Positions 55,326-63,397 of a DNA stretch of 64,000 nucleotides are shown in pieces. Source of the stretch: Actinokineospora auranticolor (lineage in GTDB: Bacteria > Actinomycetota > Actinomycetes > Mycobacteriales > Pseudonocardiaceae); the NCBI RefSeq assembly GCF_002934265.1, contig NZ_PTIX01000008.1:62001-126000 (forward strand). Reading direction: 5' to 3'. The notes beneath the pieces are model-generated. The model searched no databases and was not told where the DNA came from. It saw only the letters and a list, made by a program, of their open reading frames with translations. Positions within the stretch are counted from its first letter, which is position 1; the number at the start of each line of letters is the position of its first letter. The position numbers were made by a program, and so were the translations under genes.

Positions 55326-56358
55326 GCCCCTGCTCCTCCATTGTCCGCGCGCGGTTGAGCACCAGCGCCTTCGTGGTGACGACACTGTCGGTGTAGACGG
55401 TCTCCTGTGGACCGGTGAAACCGGTGAGGTGCCGCAGTAGGTGGATCGGCTTGCCCGCGAGGGTGAGCGCGCTCCAGCGCCCGTCCGCCTTCGCCAGGCA
55501 GCGCAGCCGAACCGTGCCGTCGGCGTGGTAGCGCGAGAGCCCCTCCACGCACCACACGAGGTCCACGGCGTCGTCGGGTCGTTCGGTGTCCGCGCCGCGC
55601 GCCGAGAGCGTCAGGACCGGGTCCGGTACCTCCCGACCGGCGTCGTGGTCCCACTGCACGGGGCCGACCCAGGTCGGCGCCGTGAGCACGCCCGCGTCGA
55701 CGAGGGTGGTGCCCTCGGCGACGACCGTGAGCGGGGGCAGCACCCGGCGCCCGGCCAGCCGCGCGGCGTTGTGCTTGCCCCGCGTCGAGGTCAGGGAGAA
55801 CACCAGGCCCGCGACGAGCACGACGGCGACCGACGGCCACAGCACCAGCGGCCGGTCCCGCAGCCGGTCGAGCGACCCGACGCGGTCGATCCGGTCGATC
55901 CGGTCCGGCAGGTCCGCGAGCCCGGCGAGGGGCAGCCGTGCCGTGTCGCCCCCGGTGGCGGTGCCGAGCAGGACCGGCCCGCCCGCGGTCTCCACCCGGG
56001 CGAGCAGGCGGGTGCCCGACCGGCGCGGGGTCCCGTCCGGGCCGTGGTCGCGCACGAGGTCGGCGATGACGCTCTGCAGCCGCGCCCCGGTGGCTTCCGC
56101 GTGCGCGCCGACCCCGCGCAGCAGCCCGACGGTCGCTTCGACGGCCTCGCGCCGCCCCGGCGGGTCGGTCAGCCGCCGCGAGCCGATCACCGTGCCGTCC
56201 ACGACGGTCAACCCGATCGACTCGGCCGACACCGCGACGCGCGGCAGGCGCGGGGCGGGGGTCAGCAGCCCGGAGACGTTGGTGCGCACCAGGTCCACCC
56301 CCGAGATGTCCTCTTTGGACGTGCGAGGCACCGGAAGGTCCAGTGTGGACTCAGCCAC
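55303..56358 (-). CDS. Unrecognised single-pass protein, possible divergent TldE/PmbA partner
   Basis: A 351-residue protein I do not recognise. The N-terminal 170 residues alternate beta-like segments (RVAVSAESIGLTVVDGTVIGSRR; GTRLLARVETAGGPVLLGTA), which is the kind of layout seen in TldE/PmbA N-terminal domains. A hydrophobic run LVLWPSVAVVLVAGLVFSLTS (near 180-200) may be a membrane segment or buried helix. The C-terminal half has GKPIHLLRHLTGFTGPQETVYTDSVVTTKALVLNRARTM, vaguely like the tail of PmbA proteins. TldD always works with a paralogous TldE, and this gene lies directly downstream of TldD with an 8-base overlap and a GTG start. I therefore suggest it is a highly diverged TldE. 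Evidence is mainly positional. Confidence 0.45.
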   Translation of the reverse strand: MAESTLDLPVPRTSKEDISGVDLVRTNVSGLLTPAPRLPRVAVSAESIGLTVVDGTVIGSRRLTDPPGRREAVEATVGLLRGVGAHAEATGARLQSVIADLVRDHGPDGTPRRSGTRLLARVETAGGPVLLGTATGGDTARLPLAGLADLPDRIDRIDRVGSLDRLRDRPLVLWPSVAVVLVAGLVFSLTSTRGKHNAARLAGRRVLPPLTVVAEGTTLVDAGVLTAPTWVGPVQWDHDAGREVPDPVLTLSARGADTERPDDAVDLVWCVEGLSRYHADGTVRLRCLAKADGRWSALTLAGKPIHLLRHLTGFTGPQETVYTDSVVTTKALVLNRARTMEEQGHGRITED

Positions 56359-57535
56359 GGGCCACCTCCCGCAGCGCCACCGTGCCCGACGGCAACCGGA
56401 CGCCCGCGTTGGCGAAGGTCACCGGGACCGGGAACTGGCCGAGCTTGCCGCAGCCGCCGGTGACCCTGCCGTACTCCCCGCTCTCGTGGGTGTGCGGCTG
56501 GAGTCCGCGCAGCGCGCGCGAGGCGTCACCGAGCACTTCGAACGGGCCGCACCTGCGCGCCGTCCCGTTCCGCAGGTGCGCCACCGCGAAGGACACCCGG
56601 AAGGCGAACTCCCCGGTGGCGATGTTCATCATGAGCAGCTTGAGCCCGTGCGCGGCGATCCAGTCGCCGTCCGGCGCGGTGAGGTCCGCGCCGGGGTCGA
56701 CCCTGGCGTGCGTGTGGGTCATCCGCGGAATCGCCACCGCGCGGTAGCTCTGCCGCCGCGCGTGCCCGGACGGGCGCAGGTCCAGCCGCGCCGCGAGCGC
56801 CCGGTCGGTCATCGGTTCGCCGACGCGCCCCGCGTCGATGAGCCGGACCTCGCGGCACGGGGTGCCCTCGTCGTCGACCTCGCTGCGGTAGCCCGCCGCG
56901 GCGGTGGTCGCGCCGTCGGCGACGGTGAGCCACCACGGCGCGACGACGCGACCGGCCGGGCCGCCGAGGTGGCTGGTGCCCGACGCGACCACGTCCGCCT
57001 CCATCGGGTGGCCGACGACCTCGTGGAAGAACGAGCCCGCCAGCCCCGGCGGCAGCACCAGGTCCGCGCCCGCGGGCAGTTCCCCCGCCCGCGGCAGGGC
57101 CAGCCGCGACCGGACCTGGTCGGCGAGCGGGTCGACGTCCGCGGTCACGCGCAGGGTGACCGCGGCGTGGCTGGTGCCGTCGGACTCGTACACCCGGACC
57201 TCGGTGGAGGCGATCCGGCGCTCGGCGCGGCCCGGGTCGTCGGGGTCGCCCGCGACCACGTGCTGGTGGCGGACACCGACGGTGATCTCCGCGCCGGTCC
57301 GCCGCGCGGCCTCGGCGAGGTCGGCGGCCTCCTCAGCGCCGACCTCGCGCAGCGGACGGTCGTACACCTCGGCGAAACCCGGTGCCGGGGCGTCGTCGAC
57401 GCGGTGTTCGGTGACCCCGTCCCGCTCGGTCTCCACGCACGCCCCCCTGGTGCGGACGGCGTCGGTGTCGACCTCCTCGTCGGGGCGCCAGCGGTGGCGG
57501 ACCCAGAGCGTGTGCTCGGCGAACGCCCGGCTCAC
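56351..57535 (-). CDS. TldD-type zinc metalloprotease
   Basis: A 394-residue TldD/PmbA-family protease. The catalytic signature SFFHEVVGHPMEADVVASGTSH contains the HExxxH zinc site of TldD near residue 180. EGTPCREVRLIDAGRVGEPMTDR follows, and an RQSYRAVAIPRMTHTHARVDPG segment matches the TldD downstream region (normally PRMSNT...). The N-terminal half is shorter and more diverged than in E. coli TldD (about 480 residues). TldD with TldE removes leader peptides or degrades unfolded RiPP peptides, as in microcin B17. Here it could trim the scaffold. The GTG start overlaps the LanB-C stop (GTGA) and its end overlaps the next gene by eight bases. Confidence 0.85.
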   Translation of the reverse strand: MSRAFAEHTLWVRHRWRPDEEVDTDAVRTRGACVETERDGVTEHRVDDAPAPGFAEVYDRPLREVGAEEAADLAEAARRTGAEITVGVRHQHVVAGDPDDPGRAERRIASTEVRVYESDGTSHAAVTLRVTADVDPLADQVRSRLALPRAGELPAGADLVLPPGLAGSFFHEVVGHPMEADVVASGTSHLGGPAGRVVAPWWLTVADGATTAAAGYRSEVDDEGTPCREVRLIDAGRVGEPMTDRALAARLDLRPSGHARRQSYRAVAIPRMTHTHARVDPGADLTAPDGDWIAAHGLKLLMMNIATGEFAFRVSFAVAHLRNGTARRCGPFEVLGDASRALRGLQPHTHESGEYGRVTGGCGKLGQFPVPVTFANAGVRLPSGTVALREVARG

Positions 57536-59757
57536 GGCGTACCCCCCGACTCGGTCCCGATCACCTGGACGCGGAGTTCGCTGGTGTACCGGTGCCCCTG
57601 CTCGTCGCGCAGCCAGAGGTGGTCCGGACCGGGGGCCATGGGCTCCACGGTGAGCGTGTCCGCGCCCCTGGCGACGTGGCCCACCAGGTCGGCGGCCAGC
57701 GGCGAGGCCAGGTCGAGCAGGTAGGGCTTGCGCTCGTGCGCGCCGCGGCAGAAGACGAACCGGCACCCGAGTTCCCTGGCGACCCGGCGCAGGTGCAGGA
57801 ACCGCACGTGGGGTTCCGGCGCGGTGAACCCCCGGGTCGGCACCCGGCGGCGGGCCCGCTGGAGCACCACGTCGCCGACGACCACCTCGGCGTCGGTGGC
57901 GAACGCCGGGTGCAGCACCTGGGGGTGCGCGAGCGCGGCCATGGGCGGGTACTTGACGAAATCGCTCAACGAGACGTACGCCCGGACCCCGGCGCCGTCG
58001 GGGGTGCTCAGCCGCACGCCGTCCTCGGCGACCGACACCCGCAGGTCCCACGGGCGCATCGGGCCGCCGTCCGGCAGGTCGGCCCAGGTCAGCGGGCGCA
58101 TGGCCACTTCGGGTCCGGGGAAGCGGTAGTAGCCCTTGTTGCGCCTGCCGAAGTCGAGGCCGACCACCGCGCCGCGCTGCTCGGCGACCCACGCCGCCGC
58201 GTCGGCCCCGAAGGCGGTCCGGTCCGGGTGCATGGTGGCGAGCCAGCTGTCGACGAGCAGGTGGTGGTGGACCCGGGACAGCACGAGACCCGCGGTGTCG
58301 AACCCGTCGACCGACGCCGCGGCGGGGCACAGGTCGACCACGGCGTAGCGGTCGCCCGGCGCGCGGGCCGCCCCGGCGACCATGTCGTCCACTTCGGACG
58401 GGAGGTGCACCGGGGCGTGGCCCGCCTGCTGGGTGCTGGTCGCGTCGGCGAGCGCCGCGGCGGCGCGGGCGGCGTAGTCGAGCAGGTTCGACTCGCCGTC
58501 GGGGTGGTCGCGGCGGACCGCGGCGACGGCCGAGCGCTGGGTCGCGGCGCCGTGCCCGACGCACGCCTCCAACGCGGTGTGCAGCCGCTTCTCCCACCCG
58601 GCGACGAGGTCGGCGTCGACGGTGAGCGCGAACGGGGAGGAGCACTCCTCGAAGAACACGGCCCGGTCGGCGTAGGCCGCGCCCGCGCCCCGGCGGGCGG
58701 GTTTGCCGGTCAGCTCGGTGAACCGCTGCTCGGCGGTCGCCACGAGGGTGATCCGCCCCGCCAGGTCGGCCTCGGCGAGGTCGGTGAGCACCTGCTCGAA
58801 GCCCGCCACCCGCTCGACCCAGCTGTCGCGGGCCGCCGACGCGGGCAGCGCGGCGAGTTGGTCGAGCATCGTCGTCAGCGGCGCGTCGTCGTACTCCGCG
58901 GGCCCGAACGCCACGCACACCCGCTGCTCGGCGACGAGGACCGCGAGTCCCTTTGCCACCTCGGCGGCGCGCAGCCCCGCAGCGGCGCGGATCGCGCGGA
59001 AGGTGGCACCGCCCGGCGGGACGACCGCGAGCAGCTCACTGTGCTCGCCCGGTCGCCCGGTCGGGTGGAACCGGAGGTCGGGCAGGATCTTCGGGTCGCG
59101 GGCGATCGCGGTGGCGATGGCCTTGGCCGCCCAGTGCGCGCAGAACACCCGTCGGGTGCGGGGCCGGTCGACCACCAGGTCCCGGCGCTCGCCCACGCTG
59201 CCGTACGCCATCGGCCCGAAGAAGCTGACCGTCTCGTTCTTGGCGCACAACCGCTGCACGTAGGTGTACATCTGCCTGCGCACCCGACGCCACTTCGAGG
59301 TCAGCGGGCCGTCGTGGGCGCGCAGCGGGCACAGCATGTTGTGGTAGGCGTCCGGGTTCGACAGCAGGACCGCCTCGCCGACCTCCGGCCGGTCCAGCAC
59401 CCGGCCGAGCCCGCGCCCGGCCTCGGCGTCCGCGTCGGCGTAGCGCTCGGCGAACCGGGCGAACGCCTCGGCCCAGGCCCGGACCGCCGGGGTCGCGGGC
59501 AGCTGCTCCGCCTTGCCCCGGTGCACCGCGGCCGAGCCGCGCTGCGCCTCGGACAGCCGCTGCTCGTGGTCGACGACCTCGTCGGCGAGGCGGATCAGGT
59601 CCTCGTCCGCGCCGAGGTCCACCAGCCAGTCGAAGGGGAACCCGGCGTGCCGCAGGACGAACTCACGACCGAGGCGCCACTGGCGCGGGCTCCCGTCCGG
59701 GGGCCGGGCCGCGTCGGGGGTGGGCGATGGGGCCCTGGTCGGGCCGGGTCGGGTCAT
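57532..59757 (-). CDS. LanB-like dehydratase/PEARL homologue (LanB-C)
   Basis: A 741-residue LanB N-terminal-family protein. Core motifs: RQMYTYVQRLCAKNETVSFFGPMAYGSVGE near residue 175, GLDFGRRNKGYYRFPGPE near 540, and the C-terminal LRRVARELGCRFVFCRGAHERKPYLLDLASPL. All match the other homologues of the cluster, and the elimination domain of true lantibiotic dehydratases is missing. The ATG start overlaps the stop of the RRE-like gene, and its stop overlaps the TldD start. It is an inferred PEARL ligase. Differences from LanB-A, B and D in surface loops suggest each homologue adds a different amino acid or has lost activity. The substrate tRNA and peptide cannot be read from the sequence. 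Confidence 0.8.
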   Translation of the reverse strand: MTRPGPTRAPSPTPDAARPPDGSPRQWRLGREFVLRHAGFPFDWLVDLGADEDLIRLADEVVDHEQRLSEAQRGSAAVHRGKAEQLPATPAVRAWAEAFARFAERYADADAEAGRGLGRVLDRPEVGEAVLLSNPDAYHNMLCPLRAHDGPLTSKWRRVRRQMYTYVQRLCAKNETVSFFGPMAYGSVGERRDLVVDRPRTRRVFCAHWAAKAIATAIARDPKILPDLRFHPTGRPGEHSELLAVVPPGGATFRAIRAAAGLRAAEVAKGLAVLVAEQRVCVAFGPAEYDDAPLTTMLDQLAALPASAARDSWVERVAGFEQVLTDLAEADLAGRITLVATAEQRFTELTGKPARRGAGAAYADRAVFFEECSSPFALTVDADLVAGWEKRLHTALEACVGHGAATQRSAVAAVRRDHPDGESNLLDYAARAAAALADATSTQQAGHAPVHLPSEVDDMVAGAARAPGDRYAVVDLCPAAASVDGFDTAGLVLSRVHHHLLVDSWLATMHPDRTAFGADAAAWVAEQRGAVVGLDFGRRNKGYYRFPGPEVAMRPLTWADLPDGGPMRPWDLRVSVAEDGVRLSTPDGAGVRAYVSLSDFVKYPPMAALAHPQVLHPAFATDAEVVVGDVVLQRARRRVPTRGFTAPEPHVRFLHLRRVARELGCRFVFCRGAHERKPYLLDLASPLAADLVGHVARGADTLTVEPMAPGPDHLWLRDEQGHRYTSELRVQVIGTESGGTP

Positions 59758-61127
59758 GACTCACCTCGCGGTGCCGCGGGCAGCGGTGTGCCCGGTGACG
59801 GGCGGGCGGGGGTCAGCACCCCGGCCCGCTCGAGCTGATCGGTCAAGGTGGTCCGCCGCGCCTCGGGCAGCGGGTCCAGCGCCCCGCGCTCCCCCTCGGC
59901 GAGCCTGCGGACCAGCGGTGCGAGCCTCGGGTGCAGCCCGAACGCGCGCCCGGTCCGCAGGTTGACCAGGGTCGAGTCGACGACGACGGCGGCGGGCTCC
60001 CACGGGGGCCGGGTCCCGGCCCGCAGGCAGCAGGCGCCGAACCGGCCCGGGTAGAGCGGCACGCGCGCACCGAACCGCTCGACGAGCGCGGCGAGGTCGA
60101 TGCCGTCGCCCGCGGGCCCGCCGACCACGTGGGTCCACCGCGGTAGGTCGTGCGCGGGGGAGCGGTCGATCTCCACGGGGTGGCCGAGCCGGTGCGACGG
60201 GGCCCCGGCGGGCAGCCGGAACGGGCCGATCCCGGCGAGCCTGCCCTCGTCGGCGAGCCGCGCCGCGGTGGCGGTGACCTCGTCGACGCCGATCCCGGGG
60301 ACACCGACGAGCAGTTCGACCGCGGGCGCGGGGAACGGTGCCGCCGCGGCGGTGCCGTCGGCGCCGACGAGGAGGTCACCGTCGCAGCGGGTCGCCGCGA
60401 CGGTGAGCCCGACGCAGTCCGACCACGCCGCCCCGGGCACCGCCCCGAGATCCGCCGGGGTGAGCCAGCCCGCCCAGCGGTCCCCGGGGACGACCTCGTC
60501 GGCGTGCCGCGCCCAGCGCACCGGTTCCGGCGACCAGGCCGCGCCCAGCCGCCACCGGGGGGACCAGTCCGCGAACCGGACCCCGGCGAGCGCGGCCACC
60601 CGCCCGAGGGCGGCGCGGTGCGCGCGGGCGAACCGACCGCACAGCACCACGTTCGACGCGCCGACCACGGCGACGACCGCCACCGCGGCGGGCAACTGCT
60701 GGTCGGTCTCGACCACGAGGTGGACCGGGCCGTCGAGCCCGGCGGCCACCGCGGTCTCCTGGTCGAACAGCCGGGTGCGCGCCGCGGCGGCGACGACGTG
60801 GGCGCTGGACTCGGTGCTGCCCTCGACCAGTTCCACGTCGTCGCCCGCGAGGCGCAGGGCGGGGTCGGTGCGGGAGACCACCCGCAGCACCAGACCGAGC
60901 GCGCGCAACGTGGCCTCGTCGGGACGACCCGCGCGGTCGAGCACGGCGGCCGCGGCGCGGACGAACACCGCGTCCGCTTCCGGCACCCGCCGGGCGAGCG
61001 CGTCCAGCGCCTCGGGGGCGAGCACCCGGCGCAGGAACAGCTCGTTGAGGTCGACGAGGCGGTCGTCGTCGGCGACGACCGGGGTGATCGTCGGATCGAT
61101 CAGCGGGGGGACGACGACCAGCCTCAT
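59754..61127 (-). CDS. Unrecognised RiPP-cluster protein with RRE-like C terminus
   Basis: A 457-residue protein I cannot assign to a family. The first 200 residues begin MRLVVVPPLIDPTITPVVAD and include VAVVAVVGASNVVLCGRFARAHRAAL, reminiscent of a cobalamin-binding Rossmann-like domain. No CxxxCxxC radical-SAM cluster is present, although SDCVGLTVAATRCDGD holds two Cys. The last 65 residues (STLVNLRTGRAFGLHPRLAPL, then LTDQLERAGVL) look like a PqqD-type winged helix, the RiPP recognition element (RRE) that binds leader peptides. It may dock the scaffold peptide for the two flanking LanB homologues, with which it shares ATGA overlaps. A decayed radical-SAM protein is the other option. Confidence 0.4.
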   Translation of the reverse strand: MRLVVVPPLIDPTITPVVADDDRLVDLNELFLRRVLAPEALDALARRVPEADAVFVRAAAAVLDRAGRPDEATLRALGLVLRVVSRTDPALRLAGDDVELVEGSTESSAHVVAAAARTRLFDQETAVAAGLDGPVHLVVETDQQLPAAVAVVAVVGASNVVLCGRFARAHRAALGRVAALAGVRFADWSPRWRLGAAWSPEPVRWARHADEVVPGDRWAGWLTPADLGAVPGAAWSDCVGLTVAATRCDGDLLVGADGTAAAAPFPAPAVELLVGVPGIGVDEVTATAARLADEGRLAGIGPFRLPAGAPSHRLGHPVEIDRSPAHDLPRWTHVVGGPAGDGIDLAALVERFGARVPLYPGRFGACCLRAGTRPPWEPAAVVVDSTLVNLRTGRAFGLHPRLAPLVRRLAEGERGALDPLPEARRTTLTDQLERAGVLTPARPSPGTPLPAAPRGES

Positions 61128-63397
61128 CCGGCCACCTCCGCGCGGGGCCGCCCCGACCTGAGGTAGACGCACCGGAACTCGGACGGGAACCGCAGGTCCC
61201 CGTCGCGCAGCCAGGCGTCCTCCGGCGCGGGCAGCACCTCGGAGAAGACGAGCTCCGCCGCCGTTGCGGCCAGTCGTTCGAGCCCCTTGAGCAGGTCGGG
61301 ACTGGCCAGGTCGACGTAGACCGGCTTGCGCTCGTTCGGCGACTTGGCGAAGACCCGGCCGGGGAACCCGTGTTCCGCGGCGAGGAAGCGCATGTCCCGC
61401 AACCGGTCCAGCTCGCCTGCTTGGCCGAGCACGGCCAGGACGGCCTCGCTGGCCACGGTCCACCGCCGCCGGGAGAGCACCACGTTGCCCCAGGTGATCC
61501 GGGGCAGGTGCGGCGCGTCGGGCAGGCGCGGCCTGCGGATGCGGGGGAGGGCGAGCGCGGTGTGCACGCCGCTGTCGAGTTCCCCGTTGTGCAGCGCCAA
61601 TTCCCGGCCGGGCAGCTCCGGCGAGCGCAGCACCGCCCGCTCGCCGTCGCTGTGCACCACGAGTTGGTCCAAGCCGATCGCGGTGCGCCCCGCACTCGCC
61701 CCGCCGCCGAGTTCGAGCACGATCCCGGGGAACTCCAGCGGCGGCAGACCGGTGGTGCGCCGGGAGACCACGTTGAGCACCGTCCGCCCGTCGAGGGTCT
61801 CGACGATGGCCTTGTCCCGCTCGCGCAGGACCCGGTCCCGGTCGGGGTGGAACTGCAACGCCCACGGGGTGAGCAGCGCGGCGTCGTGGATGTCGCCGAG
61901 CACGACCGGGGTCACCCCCGGCCGGTAGTCGGCCGGGTCCGGGGTGGCCACGAGCACGTCGATCGAGCACAGCACCGGCTCGGTGCCCCGGGTGGGCGGC
62001 ACCAGGCCCGCGAGGTCGAGCACCGGCGCGTCGGGGTCGATGTCGACGGCCTCGGCCAACCAGGTGCCGGGCACGATGTCGAGGTCCGCCCCCGACCGCA
62101 GCACCGAGGTCAACGGGAAGCGGCCGGGGCCGAGTCGCCGGGCGAGTGCCCGGTTGGTCAGCCGGGTGGTCAGCTCCGCCTCGTGGGCGAGCAGGTCGAG
62201 CACCGGGGCGACGGCGGTGGTGAGGTCGGCGGCCAGCTCGCCCCGCAGGCTCATCTCGACGGTGCCGACCGCGGCCTCGTGCACGATGACGCGGTCGTTG
62301 TAGAACCGGCTCGTCGACGCCGGGCCCGCCGTCGGCGGGACGACCGCCTGGATCTCGTCCTGGATGCCGCGCTTGCGGTCGGGGTCGGCGTCGGGGTAGT
62401 CGGCGAGCAGCGCGAGGACCCGGTCCACCAGGTCCAGCACCGGTCCGTCCACCCGCGACCGGAGCCAGCGCAGCGGGTCGACCTCGGTGGCGGGCGCGGC
62501 GAGGTCGTGCGTCAGCCTGCCCGCGGCGACCGCGGCCCGGAACTCGGCGACCACCCGGTCGAGGTCGAGCCCCAACCGCCGCGCCAGTTCGGCCACGGTG
62601 GCCTCCCCGTCGACCGCGTCGATCAGCGCCGAGCGCGGGTCGCTGACCCGGACCGGGCGCAGCGCGGTCTTGCGGCGCGGCACCAGCCCGCCGACGCGCT
62701 CGTCGTCGGCGAGGACTGCGGCCGCGATCGCGTCGTGCACCCTGGCCGCGACGTGGGCCTGCCGGGCCGGGATGGCCCGGTGCCCCGACCAGGTCCACGT
62801 GGACGGACCGGGGACCTCCGGGGACACCGTGGCGTAGTTGATGGGACCGAAGAAGCTCATCGTCTCGCTCTTCGTCGCCAGCCGTTGCGCGTAGGAGGCG
62901 ATTTGCCTGCGCAGCCGAGAGCCCTTCGCGCCCCGGCCGAGGTCGCGGTACACCGACGGCGACGAGCACACCACCGCGTCCCCGAACCTGGGGTCGAGCC
63001 GGATCCGGTCGATCTCGGCGTCGACCCGGTCCCGGTCGGCCTGGTTCGCGAGTTCCGCGCGTTCGGTCAGCGCCGCGAGATGCTCGGTCAGCCGGTTCCA
63101 CTCCTGCCGCCACGCCTCGTCGATCGCCTCGGACGGCGGCAGGGGGCGCAGGTTGCGCACCTTGCTCTTGAGCCCCCTCGACAGGTTTCCGACCGGGCGC
63201 AGGGTCGCGCCGTGGGCGTGGGCCGACCGCGTGACCTCCAGGATCTCCCCGAGCACCTCGGCGCACGCGTGGTGCGCGAGCCCTTCGACGAGCTGCCAGG
63301 GGAATCCCGCGCTGCGCAGGACCAGCACCGGGAGCAGGCGCCACGGCACCTCGGCCACCGACTTCGGACCGCCGGGGGTCCATGCCTGTTCGGTCAT
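61124..63397 (-). CDS. LanB-like dehydratase/PEARL homologue (LanB-B)
   Basis: A 757-residue LanB N-terminal-family protein. Shared motifs: RRQIASYAQRLATKSETMSFFGPINYATVSP near residue 185, and the C-terminal MRFLAAEHGFPGRVFAKSPNERKPVYVDLASPD. It lacks the glutamate-elimination domain. The start MTEQAWTPGG at 63397 overlaps the LanB-A stop (ATGA), and its stop overlaps the next gene. It is a member of the four-gene PEARL-like set. The sequence is as distant from LanB-C and LanB-D as they are from each other, which argues for old duplication and distinct substrates. The assignment as peptide ligase rather than dehydratase rests on size and cluster content. Confidence 0.8.
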   Translation of the reverse strand: MTEQAWTPGGPKSVAEVPWRLLPVLVLRSAGFPWQLVEGLAHHACAEVLGEILEVTRSAHAHGATLRPVGNLSRGLKSKVRNLRPLPPSEAIDEAWRQEWNRLTEHLAALTERAELANQADRDRVDAEIDRIRLDPRFGDAVVCSSPSVYRDLGRGAKGSRLRRQIASYAQRLATKSETMSFFGPINYATVSPEVPGPSTWTWSGHRAIPARQAHVAARVHDAIAAAVLADDERVGGLVPRRKTALRPVRVSDPRSALIDAVDGEATVAELARRLGLDLDRVVAEFRAAVAAGRLTHDLAAPATEVDPLRWLRSRVDGPVLDLVDRVLALLADYPDADPDRKRGIQDEIQAVVPPTAGPASTSRFYNDRVIVHEAAVGTVEMSLRGELAADLTTAVAPVLDLLAHEAELTTRLTNRALARRLGPGRFPLTSVLRSGADLDIVPGTWLAEAVDIDPDAPVLDLAGLVPPTRGTEPVLCSIDVLVATPDPADYRPGVTPVVLGDIHDAALLTPWALQFHPDRDRVLRERDKAIVETLDGRTVLNVVSRRTTGLPPLEFPGIVLELGGGASAGRTAIGLDQLVVHSDGERAVLRSPELPGRELALHNGELDSGVHTALALPRIRRPRLPDAPHLPRITWGNVVLSRRRWTVASEAVLAVLGQAGELDRLRDMRFLAAEHGFPGRVFAKSPNERKPVYVDLASPDLLKGLERLAATAAELVFSEVLPAPEDAWLRDGDLRFPSEFRCVYLRSGRPRAEVAG

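Noticed and set aside
55870-55910. Short GATCCGGTC repeats resembling a CRISPR or operator
   Set aside because: Only two to three imperfect copies without spacers; they encode a RID/RVG repeat in the unrecognised protein gene.
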